Source of the DNA: Pirellulales bacterium | GTDB taxonomy: Bacteria; Planctomycetota; Planctomycetia; Pirellulales; JAICIG01 | Direction: 5' to 3' | DNA: 64,000 nt | Assembly (NCBI GenBank): GCA_035533075.1 | Contig: DATLUO010000121.1 | Location: 26,116 to 90,115, forward strand | Part shown: positions 43,858-54,733 of the stretch, piece after piece | Numbering within the stretch: the stretch's first letter is position 1 | How the letters are laid out: the number at the start of each line of letters is the position of its first letter | Program-made: the position numbers and the translations under genes | Notes under the pieces: model-generated | Told to the model about the DNA's origin: nothing | Databases searched by the model: none | Seen by the model: only the letters and a program-made list of their open reading frames with translations

Positions 43858-45315
43858 ATGAATCCCATCACCGAACACCGCCTGACCATCAATCGCCGCG
43901 AGTTCTTCTCGCGCGGCGTCTCGACCATCGGCACCGCTGCCCTGGCTTCGCTCTTGACGCGCGACGGCCTTGCTTCGGCCGGCTCGCCCGCCGGCGCTCT
44001 TCCGGGCCTGCCCCATTTCGCCGCCAAAGCGAAACGGGTGATCTACCTGTTTCAAAACGGCGGCCCCACGCACGTCGAGCTGTTTGATTACAAGCCGAAG
44101 CTCAAAGAAATGCACGGGCAGCCGATACCCGACGCTTACATTGCCGGCAAGCGGTTCAGCACCATGACGGGTTCGCCGCAGGGAAAGGTGATGCTGGCTC
44201 CGGTCGAGCCGTTCGCCCAGCACGGCGAAAGCGGGGCCTGGGTGAGCAGTTTCTTGCCGCAGACGGCGGCCATCGCCGACGACCTGTGCTTCATCAAGAG
44301 CATGCACACCGACGCGGTCAACCACGCGCCGGCGATCAGTTTTTTCTTAAGCGGCGCGCAGTTGCCCGGCCGGCCGACGATGGGCGCCTGGCTCACCTAT
44401 GGGCTGGGCAGCGACACGCAGGACTTGCCCGCTTTCGTGGTGATGACCTCGGTCAGCAAAGGCACGACGTGCGGGCAGATTTTTTACGACTTTTATTGGA
44501 GCTCGGGCTTTTTGCCGTCGCGGTTTCAAGGCGTGAAGTTCCGCGGCAGCGGCGAACCGGTGTTGTATCTCTCCGATCCCGACGGCATGAGCCGCCCCAT
44601 GCGCCGCGGCCTGCTCGACGATCTGGCGAAGCTCAACGAGCTGAAATTGCGCGAATTCGGCGATCCGGAAATTGCCACGCGGATCGCCCAATACGAAATG
44701 GCCTATCGCATGCAGACGAGCGTGCCGGAGCTGACCGACTTTTCCGACGAGCCGGCGCACGTGCTCGCGATGTACGGAGCGGACGTGAAGCAGCAGGGCA
44801 CGTATGCCTACAACTGTCTGATGGCCCGGCGGTTGGTGGAGCGCGGCGTGCGGTTCGTGCAGCTCATGCATGCAGGTTGGGACCAGCACGGCAGCATCAC
44901 CACCGAGCTTTACAATCAGTGTCGCGACACCGACCAGCCCTCGGCGGCGCTGGTCGCCGATCTCAAGCAGCGCGGCCTGCTCGACGACACGCTGGTGATC
45001 TGGGGCGGCGAGTTCGGCCGCACGCCGTTTTTGCAGGGCAACATCGCCGACCGTCCCAAATGGGGCCGCGACCACCACCCTTATGCCTTCACCGTCTGGA
45101 TGGCCGGGGGCGGCGTGCGGCCGGGAATCAGCTACGGCGCGTCGGACGATCTGGCGATGAACGCCATCGAGAATCCCGTACACGTCCACGATTTTCAGGC
45201 CACCGTGCTGAACTTGCTGGGCATCGACCACGAGCGGCTCACATATCGCTTTCAGGGGCGTGATTTCCGCCTCACCGACGTGCATGGCGAGGTCGTAGAC
45301 GACATCCTGTTGTGA
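43858..45315 (+). CDS. DUF1501 Tat-exported protein
   Basis: The 485-residue protein starts with a Tat signal (TINRREFFSRGVSTIGTAAL). It carries the family's phrases: KRVIYLFQNGGPTHVELFDY, VIWGGEFGRTPFLQG and KWGRDHHPYAFTVWMAGGGV. DUF1501 proteins have an alkaline-phosphatase/sulfatase-like fold with H and D residues in these motifs and are very numerous in Planctomycetes, usually partnered with a DUF1549/DUF1553 cytochrome-like protein. Here no such partner is adjacent, which is unusual. Function unknown; likely periplasmic. Confidence 0.88.
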   Translation: MNPITEHRLTINRREFFSRGVSTIGTAALASLLTRDGLASAGSPAGALPGLPHFAAKAKRVIYLFQNGGPTHVELFDYKPKLKEMHGQPIPDAYIAGKRFSTMTGSPQGKVMLAPVEPFAQHGESGAWVSSFLPQTAAIADDLCFIKSMHTDAVNHAPAISFFLSGAQLPGRPTMGAWLTYGLGSDTQDLPAFVVMTSVSKGTTCGQIFYDFYWSSGFLPSRFQGVKFRGSGEPVLYLSDPDGMSRPMRRGLLDDLAKLNELKLREFGDPEIATRIAQYEMAYRMQTSVPELTDFSDEPAHVLAMYGADVKQQGTYAYNCLMARRLVERGVRFVQLMHAGWDQHGSITTELYNQCRDTDQPSAALVADLKQRGLLDDTLVIWGGEFGRTPFLQGNIADRPKWGRDHHPYAFTVWMAGGGVRPGISYGASDDLAMNAIENPVHVHDFQATVLNLLGIDHERLTYRFQGRDFRLTDVHGEVVDDILL

Positions 45316-45515
45316 AGGCAATGAGGCATTTTCGGTGGCTGGGGCAGAGCTTGGCCAGATAGCGGCTGGCGCCCATCAACGGCGTGGCGGCCAAGAGATG
45401 CCCCGGTTGGACGCACCGGGGCATCGTCTGGCCGCCGAGATGAACGAAGTGCCAGCGTCCACCCGGCCAGACTCTGCCCCAGCCACCGCCAATGTCTCAC
45501 CCTCGGCCGCGTAAA
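45314..45515. repeat. Palindromic ~200-bp element, copy B
   Basis: CGGTGGCTGGGGCAGAGC (45333) and GACTCTGCCCCAGCCACCG (45471) form the outer stem. The centre GATGCCCCGGT/ACCGGGGCATC (45400-45430) is a second stem. The right end is GTCTCACCCTCGGCCGCGTA (45494 onward). It begins directly at the DUF1501 stop codon. The spacer to 45673 shows nothing else certain. Confidence 0.85.
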
Positions 45516-45673
45516 GTATAGAGGTCTATCTACCGCCTGATCCGCCTTGACCCTGTCGGCGCCCGTTTCTATACTCCCCGGCCCAATGGCGTTGCCGGCA
45601 GCCGCGTCGAGAATCTGCGCGGGCGTCTGAGTGGAACGTTTGGCCTACCGAACTCGGTTCAGGGAGAAACCGC

Positions 45674-47674
45674 ATGGATCGCGAATCGACCGCCGCACCC
45701 GTAAGAAAATTGCGCGGGCGGCTGCTCTCGTTGGTCGGCGTGCTGACGACGGTCGGCATCGCCTTGCTGATTCGCCACGGCTGGCCGGCGCCGGCCGCCA
45801 AGGCCGAGTTGCCTTTCAAGCGGACCGCGGCCAAAAGCACTCCCAAAAAGAAACCCAAGAGCGAAGTCGAACCCGAGGCCCCGCCGGCCGAATTGCCGCT
45901 GCCGGAGAACCTCACGGTCATGGCCATCGTCAACGGCGAACGCATCGAGCGGCCGGAACTGGCCCGTGAGTGCCTGCGGCACTATGGCGAAGACGTGCTG
46001 GAAACGATCATCAATAAACGGCTGATCGCCGCCGAATGCCAGCGGCGCAATATCCCCGTGACCAACCAAGAAGTCAAAGAGGAAATGGACCGCATGGCGG
46101 CGCGGTTCGGACTGGCAACCGAGCAGCTTCTCAAAATGCTCAAGGAAGAACGCCACATCACTTCGCAGCAATATGCCAAGGAGATTCTTTGGCCCACCGT
46201 CGCGCTGCGAAAACTGGCCAACGACCGGCTGAAGGTCACCGAAAAGGATTTTCAAGAAGCCTACGACATGCTCTATGGGCCGGCGATCCAGACCCGGCTG
46301 ATTGCCTGCGCCACGCTGGCCGACGCCGAACGGATCCGCGCGCTGGCGGTCGCCAATCCCGATGATTTCGGCAACCTGGCCAAACAGTACTCCATCGACA
46401 CCGTCAGCGCAAGCTCGAAGGGGTTGATCCAACCGATCCATCACCATCAGGGCGATAAGAACATCGAGCGCGTGGCGTTCGGCCTGAAGGAGGGCGCGAT
46501 TTCGGAAGTCGTCGCCGTGGGCGACCAGTTCGTGCTGCTGAAGTGCGAGGCCCACCTCGCCCCGCAACGGGTCGACCGCGCGAAAGTGCAGAAGGTCTTG
46601 GAAGAAAGCATCCGCGACAAGAAGCTCCGCCTGCAGGCCGAAAGCATCTTCAAGCAACTGCAAGACAACGCCCAGGTCGAGAACGTCTTCAACGACCCCG
46701 TCCGCAGCAAACAGCATCCGGGCATCGCCGCCATCGTCAACGGCGAGAGCATCACGGTCCGCGACGTGGCCGAAGAGTGCATCGAGCGGCACGGCATCGA
46801 AATGCTGGAAGGGCTGATCAGCAAGCACATTCTGACGCAGGCCCTGAAGCGCCGCAAAATCAAGATCACCGAGGCCGACCTGCAGGAAGAGATTGCGCGC
46901 ATCGCCGTCGGCATGGGCAAGACCACCAAGGACGACAAACCCGACGTTCGGGCCTGGCTCAAAGACGTGGTCGAGCACCAGAAAATGTCGGTCGAAATCT
47001 ATCGCGACGACGTGGTCTGGCCCTCCGTCGCCCTGCGCAAGCTGGCGGGCGACAAGACCGAGATCACCAAAGAAGACCTGCAAAAGAGCTTCGAGGCCAA
47101 CTACGGCCCGCGCGTGCGTTGCCGGGCCATCGTGCTGAACAATCAGCGCCGCGCTCAGGCGGTGTGGGAACTGGCACGAAAGAACCCCACGCTGGAGAAC
47201 TTCGCCGACCTGGCCAGGCAGTATACGATCGAGCCGGGCGGCAAAGTGAACGACGGCGAGGTCCCCCCCATTCAACGCTACGGCACCGAACCGCTGTTGG
47301 AGCAAGAGGCGTTTTCGCTGAAGAAAGGCGAGGTTTCCGGCATTGTGCAGGTGGGCGACAAGTGGGTGATCTTGTTTTGCGAAGGTTTCACCAAGCCGGT
47401 GGGCGTCAAGTTCAAGGACGTCGAGAAGCTGATGTACGGCGACATCCGCGACAAAAAAATCCGGGTGGCGATGGTCCAGCAGTACACCAAGCTGCAAGAC
47501 GACGCCCGGATCGAGAACTTTCTGGCCGGCAAGGTGCAAGGGGGAGCGAAGGCCAAGCAGGCCGGCGATTCGCTGTTGAACGTTCCGGAGGGAACGCTGC
47601 TGGCGCCGGACAACCCCGAGCCGCCCCCCAAGAGCGCCAGCAAGCCGAAGCCCTCGCGGCCTGAAGTGCGATAG
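45674..47674 (+). CDS. Double parvulin-type peptidyl-prolyl isomerase
   Basis: The 666-residue protein has one N-terminal membrane anchor (LVGVLTTVGIALLIRHGW), a Lys/Pro linker, then two tandem SurA/PrsA-like units. Each has a helical SurA_N-type part (ELARECLRHYGEDVLETIIN and VAEECIERHGIEMLEGLISK) followed by a rotamase part (LAKQYSIDTVSASSKGLIQP and LARQYTIEPGGKVNDGEVPP, then VAFGLKEGAISEVV and EAFSLKKGEVSGIV). The units look like an internal duplication. It probably acts as a periplasmic folding chaperone. It is bounded by palindromic elements B and C. Confidence 0.82.
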   Translation: MDRESTAAPVRKLRGRLLSLVGVLTTVGIALLIRHGWPAPAAKAELPFKRTAAKSTPKKKPKSEVEPEAPPAELPLPENLTVMAIVNGERIERPELARECLRHYGEDVLETIINKRLIAAECQRRNIPVTNQEVKEEMDRMAARFGLATEQLLKMLKEERHITSQQYAKEILWPTVALRKLANDRLKVTEKDFQEAYDMLYGPAIQTRLIACATLADAERIRALAVANPDDFGNLAKQYSIDTVSASSKGLIQPIHHHQGDKNIERVAFGLKEGAISEVVAVGDQFVLLKCEAHLAPQRVDRAKVQKVLEESIRDKKLRLQAESIFKQLQDNAQVENVFNDPVRSKQHPGIAAIVNGESITVRDVAEECIERHGIEMLEGLISKHILTQALKRRKIKITEADLQEEIARIAVGMGKTTKDDKPDVRAWLKDVVEHQKMSVEIYRDDVVWPSVALRKLAGDKTEITKEDLQKSFEANYGPRVRCRAIVLNNQRRAQAVWELARKNPTLENFADLARQYTIEPGGKVNDGEVPPIQRYGTEPLLEQEAFSLKKGEVSGIVQVGDKWVILFCEGFTKPVGVKFKDVEKLMYGDIRDKKIRVAMVQQYTKLQDDARIENFLAGKVQGGAKAKQAGDSLLNVPEGTLLAPDNPEPPPKSASKPKPSRPEVR

Positions 47675-47681
47675 CCATTAT

Positions 47682-47905
47682 TTCACGCTGCCGAGAATGA
47701 GACGTTGGCGGTGGCTGGGGCAGAGCCTGGCCAAGTGGGGGCCGGCACTTCGTTCAGCTCGGCGGCCAGGCGATGCCCCGGTGGGACGCACCGGGGCATC
47801 GCTTGGCCGCCACGCTGTTGATGGGCGCCAACTGCCATCCGGCCAAGCTCTGCCCCAGCCACCGCTTTTACTCGCGGCAACACGTCTCATTCTCGGCCGC
47901 GTGAA
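47682..47905. repeat. Palindromic ~224-bp element, copy C (best preserved)
   Basis: Terminal inverted repeats TTCACGCTGCCGAGAATGAG at 47682 and its inverse ending 47905 match at about 20 of 21 positions. Inside are the outer stem GGTGGCTGGGGCAGAGC/GCTCTGCCCCAGCCACC and the central stem CGATGCCCCGGTG/CACCGGGGCATCG. It fills the whole space between two convergent genes: 7 bp after the PPIase stop and 1 bp from the gltD stop. Confidence 0.9.
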
Positions 47906-47906
47906 G

Positions 47907-49400
47907 TTATTTCCAAGCGAACTCGCCCGCGCTGGCGCTGGGCAAGTGACTGACGCCCATCAAGTGCTTGTCGACGGCACGCGCGGCCTCGCGGCCCTCG
48001 TGAATGGCCCACACCACCAGCGACTGGCCGCGGCGCATGTCGCCCGCGGCAAACACGCAGGGCACGCTGGTCATATAGTTGTCGTCACACTTCACGTTGC
48101 CCCGCGGGTCAAGCTCCAGGCCAAGCTCTTCGATGGCCCCGCGCCGCTCGGGCCCGACAAAGCCCATCGCCAACAGCGCCAACTGGCAAGGCCACTCCTT
48201 CGTCGTGCCGGCGACCTCGCGGGAGGCATGCCGGCCTTGCTCGTCCTGGTACCACTCGATGGTCACGGTCACCAGCCCCTTGACATTCCCCTGCTCGTCG
48301 CCGCGGAACTCCTTGGTGAGAATGCTCCAGCGACGGTCGCAGCCTTCCTCATGCGATGAGCTGGTGCGCAACATCATCGGCCAGTAAGGCCAGGGCGAGG
48401 CGATCGGCCGCTCGTTACGGCGGGGAAAATAACCCAGGTCGGGCGGCTGCGGCAAAAGCTCGAACTGCGTCACGCTCCGCGCACCATGGCGGTTCGAGGT
48501 GCCAGTGCAGTCGCTGCCGGTGTCGCCGCCGCCGATGATGATCACGTCCTTGCCGGTCGCCGTCAGCGAAACCTCCGGCGGAATCGTGTCGCCCTGGTTG
48601 CGTTTGTTCTGCTGGGGCAAAAACTCCATGGCGTAGTGAACCCCCTTCAGATCGCGGCCGGGGATCGGAAAGTCGCGGGGCTGCGTGGCGCCGCCGGTGA
48701 GCAAAATGGCGTCGTAGTTTTCGCGCAGCTCCGCGACGGGCACGTCGACGCCGACGTTGGCGTTGCAGCGGAACTCGACGCCCTCGGCCTCCATCTGTCG
48801 GATGCGCCGCCAGACGCGCGATTTTTCGAGCTTGAAATCGGGAATGCCGTACATCAACAGTCCGCCCGGCCGGTCGGCGCGCTCGAAGAGCGTCACCTGA
48901 TGGCCGGCCCGGTTGAGCTGCTGCGAAGCCGCCAGGCCGGCGGGGCCGGAGCCGACCACGGCCACCTTTTTGCCGGTGCGCGTGAGCGGCGGCTCGGGCG
49001 TGATCCAACCTTCGTCGAAGCCGCGGTCGGCGATCGACATCTCGATTTCCTTGATGGCCACCGGGTCTTCGTTGATGCCCAGCACGCAAGCGGCTTCGCA
49101 CGGCGCCGGACAGACGCGGCCCGTGAACTCCGGAAAGTTGTTCGTGGCGTGCAGGCGGTCGAGCGCTTCGCGCCATTGGTCGCGATAGACCAGGTCGTTG
49201 AAGTCGGGAATGATGTTGCCCAACGGACAGCCGGTATGGCAGAACGGCACGCCGCAGTCCATGCAGCGCGCGCCCTGCTGCCGCAGCTCGTCGGCCGGCA
49301 AGACCTTGAGGAACTCGTTGTAGTGCTTCAGCCGCTCGGCGACCGACTCGTTGTCGTGATGCTTTCGCGGATAGCGCATGAACCCCCGAACGTCACCCAC
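47907..49400 (-). CDS. gltD: Glutamate synthase small subunit
   Basis: The 497-residue flavoprotein passes electrons from NADPH to the large subunit for glutamine plus 2-oxoglutarate to two glutamates. It has the N-terminal iron-sulfur Cys motifs [20 protein letters not shown] (about 46-65) and [11 protein letters not shown] (about 97), the FAD-binding [17 protein letters not shown] (about 145), the NADPH-binding [13 protein letters not shown] (about 288) and a terminal [19 protein letters not shown]. Starts at GTG 49400, six bases after GGAGG. The ATG at 49379 is less favoured. A toxin-antitoxin pair separates it from gltB. Confidence 0.95.
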   Translation of the reverse strand: MGDVRGFMRYPRKHHDNESVAERLKHYNEFLKVLPADELRQQGARCMDCGVPFCHTGCPLGNIIPDFNDLVYRDQWREALDRLHATNNFPEFTGRVCPAPCEAACVLGINEDPVAIKEIEMSIADRGFDEGWITPEPPLTRTGKKVAVVGSGPAGLAASQQLNRAGHQVTLFERADRPGGLLMYGIPDFKLEKSRVWRRIRQMEAEGVEFRCNANVGVDVPVAELRENYDAILLTGGATQPRDFPIPGRDLKGVHYAMEFLPQQNKRNQGDTIPPEVSLTATGKDVIIIGGGDTGSDCTGTSNRHGARSVTQFELLPQPPDLGYFPRRNERPIASPWPYWPMMLRTSSSHEEGCDRRWSILTKEFRGDEQGNVKGLVTVTIEWYQDEQGRHASREVAGTTKEWPCQLALLAMGFVGPERRGAIEELGLELDPRGNVKCDDNYMTSVPCVFAAGDMRRGQSLVVWAIHEGREAARAVDKHLMGVSHLPSASAGEFAWK

Positions 49401-49446
49401 GTGTTACCTCCCGCCTTTTCTTACATTCATTCTTTTGGATCGTCTG

Positions 49447-49764
49447 CTAGTCATCGTCGGTTTTTCGGCGAAGCCAGTAACTCGGATGCCGCTTCGCATG
49501 GGCAATTGCCAACACGACGAATTCGGTGTCAATGCGCTCATAAACAACGCTGTATGGAAAACGCTTGACGTTATGCTGTCGAATCTCGCGTTTCGTGCGA
49601 GGCTTTTGGATTCTTGCAAACCTGAACGGATCTCTTTCAATCGCCCTTAGTGCCAACGCGACCGCGTCCAGGAATTCCGCACCTAACCCCTCTTGCTGCT
49701 CTTCGTAGTGGTTCGCCGCTGCCTTAGATTCCGCCTCCGCTTCGGTCAGGAATCGCAGCTTCAC
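49447..49764 (-). CDS. ParE/RelE-superfamily toxin
   Basis: The 105-residue protein fits the RelE/ParE toxin family: LRFLTEAEAESKAAANHYEE at the start, FLDAVALALRAIERDPFRFA in the middle and FPYSVVYERIDTEFVVLAIAHAKRHP-type ending, with the Y-x-V-h-Y strand and terminal His. Its ATG overlaps the antitoxin stop by 4 bp. Cytosolic toxin acting on translation or gyrase. Inserted between gltD and gltB. Confidence 0.8.
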   Translation of the reverse strand: MKLRFLTEAEAESKAAANHYEEQQEGLGAEFLDAVALALRAIERDPFRFARIQKPRTKREIRQHNVKRFPYSVVYERIDTEFVVLAIAHAKRHPSYWLRRKTDDD

Positions 49765-50000
49765 TTTGATTGCCTCCGTGGAAGTTGCTTTCGGATGTCG
49801 TCTAATGCCTCTCGCCAGTCGCGAGCCGTATAATCGCCGCGATGTACAGCATCGCTACGCGATATGATTTCCTCCGCCCACGCATCTTCAGCGTCAGGAT
49901 CCTCCGGTTCAAGACTGTGCAGTAGCTGCGTCGCCATTGCGGCGCGTTGTTGTTCTGGCAGTGCCAGCGCCTGAGTCAACAAGTCATCGACTGTACTCAT
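49761..50000 (-). CDS. Addiction-module antitoxin
   Basis: The 79-residue protein opens with TVDDLLTQALALPEQQRAAM and continues ATQLLHSLEPEDPDAEDAWA, the pattern of the short antitoxins of the TIGR02574 addiction-module family that precede RelE/ParE toxins. Antitoxin-first order with ATGA coupling to the toxin. Probably represses its own promoter. Confidence 0.75.
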   Translation of the reverse strand: MSTVDDLLTQALALPEQQRAAMATQLLHSLEPEDPDAEDAWAEEIISRSDAVHRGDYTARDWREALDDIRKQLPRRQSK

Positions 50001-50110
50001 TGTTTTTCTTCCTTTTAGGGTGCGTTACTCGGTGACTGCTATCAGTGACTCGTGTGGGCGGCCCATTTCACGCCGGCGCTGACCGTTAACCTTCGGTTAA
50101 ACAATCGACA

Positions 50111-53100
50111 TTATCCTCCCGCCGCCGCCAGCATGCCCACCGGCTCGCCGCGGTGCGCTTCGACCGCGTTTTGCTTCTTGATTTCCGCCAAGGCCCGCTT
50201 GTAGTCCTTCGGCATCACCTTGACGAACTTATGCACTAGCCGCGGCCAGTTGTCGAGCACGTAACGGCCACGGGCACTGTCGGTGTACTCCACGTGCTTG
50301 CGAATCAGGTCGTGTACCGTTTGCTTGTCTTCGGCATCGACCAACTCCTCCAGCTCGACCATCTCCTTGTTGACCAGCCGCGGAAAGCTGGCGTGCTCGT
50401 CGAGCACGAAGGCGATGCCACCGCTCATGCCGGCCGCAAAGTTGCGGCCCGTCTCGCCCAGGATCACCGCCACGCCGCCCGTCATATACTCGCAGCCGTG
50501 GTCGCCGACGCCCTCGACGACGGCCTTAGCACCGCTGTTGCGCACGCAGAACCGCTCGCCGGCGATGCCGTTGAGATACACCTCGCCGCTGGTGGCGCCG
50601 TAAAGAACGACGTTGCCGGCAATGATGTTTTCCTCCGGCACCAGGCTGCTGTCGCGCGGCGGATAAACGATCACCTTGCCGCCCGACAGGCCCTTGCCGC
50701 AATAGTCGTTCACGTCGCCCTCGACGCGCACGGTCACGCCGGACACGCCGAAGGCCATCAGGCTTTGCCCCGCCGTGCCGCGGAAGTTGAGTTGAATCGT
50801 ATCTTCCGGCAGACCCCGGCTGCCGTAGCGCTTCGTGATTTCGCTGGAAAGGATGGTGCCCACCGTGCGGTTGACGTTGCGGACCGGAAGCTCATGCACC
50901 ACCGGCTCGCCGTTTTCCAGGGCCGGCTGGCAAAGCGGCAGCAGCGTCGTCATGTCGAGCGACTTGGCAATGCCGTGGTCCTGGTCCTCGGCGTGATAGG
51001 TCTTCACATGATCGGGCACCCGCGGCTTGTAGAGGATGGTGCTGAAGTCGAGGCCACGGGCTTTCCAGTGGTCGATCGCCTTGCGGGTGTTGAGCATATC
51101 GACGCGGCCCACCATCTCGTTGATCGTGCGGAAGCCGAGCGAGGCCATGATCTCGCGCAGCCCCTCGGCGATCATGAAGAAGAAGTTGACGGCGTACTCC
51201 GGCTTGCCCGCGAATTTTTTGCGGAGTTCGACGTCCTGCGTGGCGATGCCGACCGGGCAGGTGTTCAGATGGCATTTGCGCATCATGATGCAGCCCATTG
51301 TCACCAAGGCGGCTGTGGCGATGCCCCACTCCTCGGCGCCGAGCATGCAGGCGATGGCGATGTCGCGCGGCGTGCGCAACTGGCCGTCGGTCTGCACCAC
51401 GATGCGGCTGCGCAGGTTGTTTTTCACCAGCACCTGATGGGTTTCCGCCAGTCCCAGCTCCCACGGGATGCCGGCGTGCTTGATCGACGTGTAGGGGCTG
51501 GCGCCCGTTCCGCCGTCGTGGCCGCTGATAAGCACCACGTCGCTTTTGCCTTTCGACACGCCGGCCGCCACCGTGCCGACGCCGACCTCGGCCACCAGCT
51601 TGACGCTGACGCGCGCGTCGCGGTTCGAGTTCTTCAAGTCGTGGATGAGCTGCGCGAGGTCTTCGATCGAATAAATGTCGTGGTGCGGCGGCGGCGAAAT
51701 CAGGCCCACGCCCGGCGTGCTGTGCCGAATGCGGGCGATCTCCTTGTCGACCTTGTGGCCCGGCAACTGGCCGCCTTCGCCCGGTTTGGCCCCTTGCGCC
51801 ATCTTGATCTGCAATTCTTGAGCGCTGACGAGATACTCGCTCGTCACGCCGAAGCGGCCGCTGGCCACCTGCTTGATGGCACTGGAGCGGCGGTCGCCGT
51901 TGGCGTCGGGCAGGAAGCGCACCGGGTCTTCGCCGCCTTCGCCCGTGTTGCTGCGGCCGCCGATGCGGTTCATGGCGATGGCCAGCGTCTCGTGCGCTTC
52001 TTTCGAGATCGAGCCATAGGACATGGCGCCGGTGGCAAACCGCTTGACGATTTCCTTGGCCGGCTCGACCTCATCCAGGGGTATCGGATTGCCGGGCCTG
52101 AACTCCAACAGCCCGCGGAGCGTGAGCAACTGCCGCTGTTGATTGTCGATCAACTCGCAATACTTCTTGAAGTCGGCCGGACTGTTGAGCCGCGTGGCGT
52201 GCTGCAGCTTGGCGACCACTTCGGGATTGAACATGTGCGCTTCGCCCTTTTTCCGCCATTGATATTGCCCGCCCACGTCGAGCGCGAGGGTGTTGGGCAC
52301 CTTGGTGCGCGGAAACGCGCTTTCGTGCCAGCGGACCGCTTCTTCGGCGATGGTCTCGATGCCGACGCCCTGGATTCGGCTGGCCGTCCAAGTGAAGTAT
52401 TCGTCGATCAACTTGCGATTGAGCCCGATCGCTTCGAAAATCTGAGCGCCGCGATAGCTCTGCTGCGTGGAGATGCCCATCTTCGACATGACTTTCAGCA
52501 GGCCCTTGCCGGCGGCCTTCACGAAGTTCTTTTCGAGTTTTTCGATGGGCATGTCGGCCGGCAAGCAGCGTTCGCTCTGCATCTGCTCCAGCGTGGCGAA
52601 CGCCAGATAAGGATTGACGGCGCCGGCGCCGTAGCCGGTGAGCAAAGCGAAATGCTGCACCTCGCGCGCGTCGCCCGTCTCGACGATCAGGCCGCACCGC
52701 GTGCGGGTTTCTTCGCGAATCAGATGGTGATGCACTCCGCTGGTCGCCAGCAGCGCGGGAATCGGCACCCGCTCGGCGTCGACGCCACGGTCGGAGAGAA
52801 TCAGCAGCGTGGCGCCCTCGGCAATGGCCTGCGAGGCTTCCTTTCGCAACTCATGCATGCGGCGCTCCAGCGCGGCGGCGCCCTCGGCGCGCGGGAAAAG
52901 CATCGAGAGCGTGCGGGCCTTGTAGCCCGGCCGATCGAGCACCTTGATCGCGGCCAATTCCGCGTTGGTCAGAATCGGCTGCTCCAGCCGCAACAGGCGA
53001 CACTGACCGGGCGCCTCGGCCAGCAGGTTTCCTTCGGAGCCGACCGTGGTGATCAGCGAGGTGACGATCTCTTCGCGGATGCCGTCCAGCGGTGGGTTCG

Positions 53101-54730
53101 TCACTTGGGCGAAAAGCTGTTTGAAATAGTTGTAAAGCAACTGCGGCCGGTCGGAGAGTACCGCCAGCGGCGTATCGTTGCCCATCGAGCCGACCGGCTC
53201 CTGAGCGTCGATGGCCATCGGCGCCAAAATGATCCGCAGATCCTCCAACGTGTAACCGAACGCACGCTGCAGCGCCAGCAAGCCGCCGTTGAGATGCCCG
53301 TTGGTAAAATGGCCGTTGGTCGCCTCGCCGTTCATGGCGGGCGGCTTGGGCAACGAGTCGAGCGTGAGCTGGTTTTCATTGAGCCACTGCCGATAGGGAT
53401 GCCGCGCGGCCAGCTCGTGCTTGATCTCTTCGTCGGCGATGATCCGGCCCTGCGATGTATCGACCAGAAACATGCGGCCGGGACGCAGGCGTCCCTTCGA
53501 CTCGATTTCGCACGGCGGGATGTCGAGCACGCCGGCTTCGGAGGCCATGATGACCATGCCGCCCTTGGTGACCCAGTAGCGGCTGGGCCGCAGGCCGTTG
53601 CGGTCGAGCACGGCGCCGATCGAAGTGCCGTCGGTGAAGGCCATCGACGCCGGCCCGTCCCATGGCTCCATCAAGCACGCCTGATATTCATAGTAGGCTT
53701 TCTTGTCGTCGGTCATGCTCTCGTGGTTGGCCCACGGCTCCGGAATGAGCATCGACATGGCCTGCGGCAGCGACCGGCCGGTGACGACCAGCAGCTCCAG
53801 CACGTTGTCGAAAATCGCCGAGTCGCTGGCGCCGGGCGTGCAGACCGGCAGAATCTTCTTCAGATCGTCGCCGTATTTTTCGCTGGCCAGCATGCTGCGC
53901 CGGGCGTGCATCCAGTTCACGTTGCCGCGCAGCGTGTTGATCTCGCCGTTGTGGGCCAAAAAGCGGAACGGCTGGGCCAGCTCCCAGGTGGGAAACGTGT
54001 TGGTGCTGTAACGCTGATGGACCAGCGCCAGCGCCGACTCGAACCGCTCGTCGGCCAGATCGGGATAGAACGGCTCGACCTGGTCGGCCAGCATCAGTCC
54101 CTTATAGACGACAACGCGCGACGACAACGTCGGCACGTAACAGTACTTTTTCTGCGTCAGCTCGCTGGCCCGCACCGCCGACTCGAGCTGCTTGCGAATC
54201 ACGTACAGCTTCCACTCCAGCATGTCGGCCGGCGTGCCGCTGCCGCGGGCGATGAACACTTGCCGAATCACCGGTTCCACGTCGCGGGCGACGTAACCAA
54301 TGTGCTCGTTGTCGATCGGCACGTTGCGCCAGCCGAGCAACCGTTGTCCTTCGGCGGCGATGATTTCTTCCAACTTTCGCTCGCACCAGTCCCGTTGGGC
54401 GGCATCGGGCGGCAGAAAAACGCAGCCGGCGCCATAGTCGCCCGGTTCCGGCAGCGTGAATCCGTGCTCTCGGCACTTCTCGACGAAAAACCCGTGCGGA
54501 ACTTGCGTGAGGATTCCGGCGCCGTCGCCCGTCAGCGGGTCGCAGCCGCAGGCGCCGCGGTGCGTCAGATTCACCAGGATCTGCAAGCCCGAACGCACGA
54601 TCTGATGGCTGCGCTCGCCGTGCATGTTGACCACAAAGCCGACACCGCAGGCGTCGTGCTCGAAAGCCGGATCGTAAAGTCCCTCGCCCTGGGGCAAACC
54701 GGGGTTCTGATGATTTGTGGTGGGCTGCAT
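50111..54730 (-). CDS. gltB: Glutamate synthase large subunit
   Basis: The 1539-residue enzyme makes glutamate from glutamine and 2-oxoglutarate. It has the N-terminal nucleophile amidotransferase domain ([10 protein letters not shown], the Cys after a pro-segment of about 28 residues), the central domain, the FMN/iron-sulfur synthase domain (MIRVDMLNT region, [20 protein letters not shown], with [20 protein letters not shown]) and the C-terminal beta-helix domain with repeated GG-x-x-x-x-P/G units ([27 protein letters not shown]). ATG 54730 follows GGAGG and overlaps the end of the LysR gene's spacing by a few bases, so the two are probably coupled. Full length. Confidence 0.95.
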   Translation of the reverse strand: MQPTTNHQNPGLPQGEGLYDPAFEHDACGVGFVVNMHGERSHQIVRSGLQILVNLTHRGACGCDPLTGDGAGILTQVPHGFFVEKCREHGFTLPEPGDYGAGCVFLPPDAAQRDWCERKLEEIIAAEGQRLLGWRNVPIDNEHIGYVARDVEPVIRQVFIARGSGTPADMLEWKLYVIRKQLESAVRASELTQKKYCYVPTLSSRVVVYKGLMLADQVEPFYPDLADERFESALALVHQRYSTNTFPTWELAQPFRFLAHNGEINTLRGNVNWMHARRSMLASEKYGDDLKKILPVCTPGASDSAIFDNVLELLVVTGRSLPQAMSMLIPEPWANHESMTDDKKAYYEYQACLMEPWDGPASMAFTDGTSIGAVLDRNGLRPSRYWVTKGGMVIMASEAGVLDIPPCEIESKGRLRPGRMFLVDTSQGRIIADEEIKHELAARHPYRQWLNENQLTLDSLPKPPAMNGEATNGHFTNGHLNGGLLALQRAFGYTLEDLRIILAPMAIDAQEPVGSMGNDTPLAVLSDRPQLLYNYFKQLFAQVTNPPLDGIREEIVTSLITTVGSEGNLLAEAPGQCRLLRLEQPILTNAELAAIKVLDRPGYKARTLSMLFPRAEGAAALERRMHELRKEASQAIAEGATLLILSDRGVDAERVPIPALLATSGVHHHLIREETRTRCGLIVETGDAREVQHFALLTGYGAGAVNPYLAFATLEQMQSERCLPADMPIEKLEKNFVKAAGKGLLKVMSKMGISTQQSYRGAQIFEAIGLNRKLIDEYFTWTASRIQGVGIETIAEEAVRWHESAFPRTKVPNTLALDVGGQYQWRKKGEAHMFNPEVVAKLQHATRLNSPADFKKYCELIDNQQRQLLTLRGLLEFRPGNPIPLDEVEPAKEIVKRFATGAMSYGSISKEAHETLAIAMNRIGGRSNTGEGGEDPVRFLPDANGDRRSSAIKQVASGRFGVTSEYLVSAQELQIKMAQGAKPGEGGQLPGHKVDKEIARIRHSTPGVGLISPPPHHDIYSIEDLAQLIHDLKNSNRDARVSVKLVAEVGVGTVAAGVSKGKSDVVLISGHDGGTGASPYTSIKHAGIPWELGLAETHQVLVKNNLRSRIVVQTDGQLRTPRDIAIACMLGAEEWGIATAALVTMGCIMMRKCHLNTCPVGIATQDVELRKKFAGKPEYAVNFFFMIAEGLREIMASLGFRTINEMVGRVDMLNTRKAIDHWKARGLDFSTILYKPRVPDHVKTYHAEDQDHGIAKSLDMTTLLPLCQPALENGEPVVHELPVRNVNRTVGTILSSEITKRYGSRGLPEDTIQLNFRGTAGQSLMAFGVSGVTVRVEGDVNDYCGKGLSGGKVIVYPPRDSSLVPEENIIAGNVVLYGATSGEVYLNGIAGERFCVRNSGAKAVVEGVGDHGCEYMTGGVAVILGETGRNFAAGMSGGIAFVLDEHASFPRLVNKEMVELEELVDAEDKQTVHDLIRKHVEYTDSARGRYVLDNWPRLVHKFVKVMPKDYKRALAEIKKQNAVEAHRGEPVGMLAAAGG

Positions 54731-54733
54731 CAC

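Noticed and set aside
45659..47539. A long minus-strand frame opposite the PPIase gene
   Set aside because: Shadow of the plus-strand parvulin units, with no domain signature.
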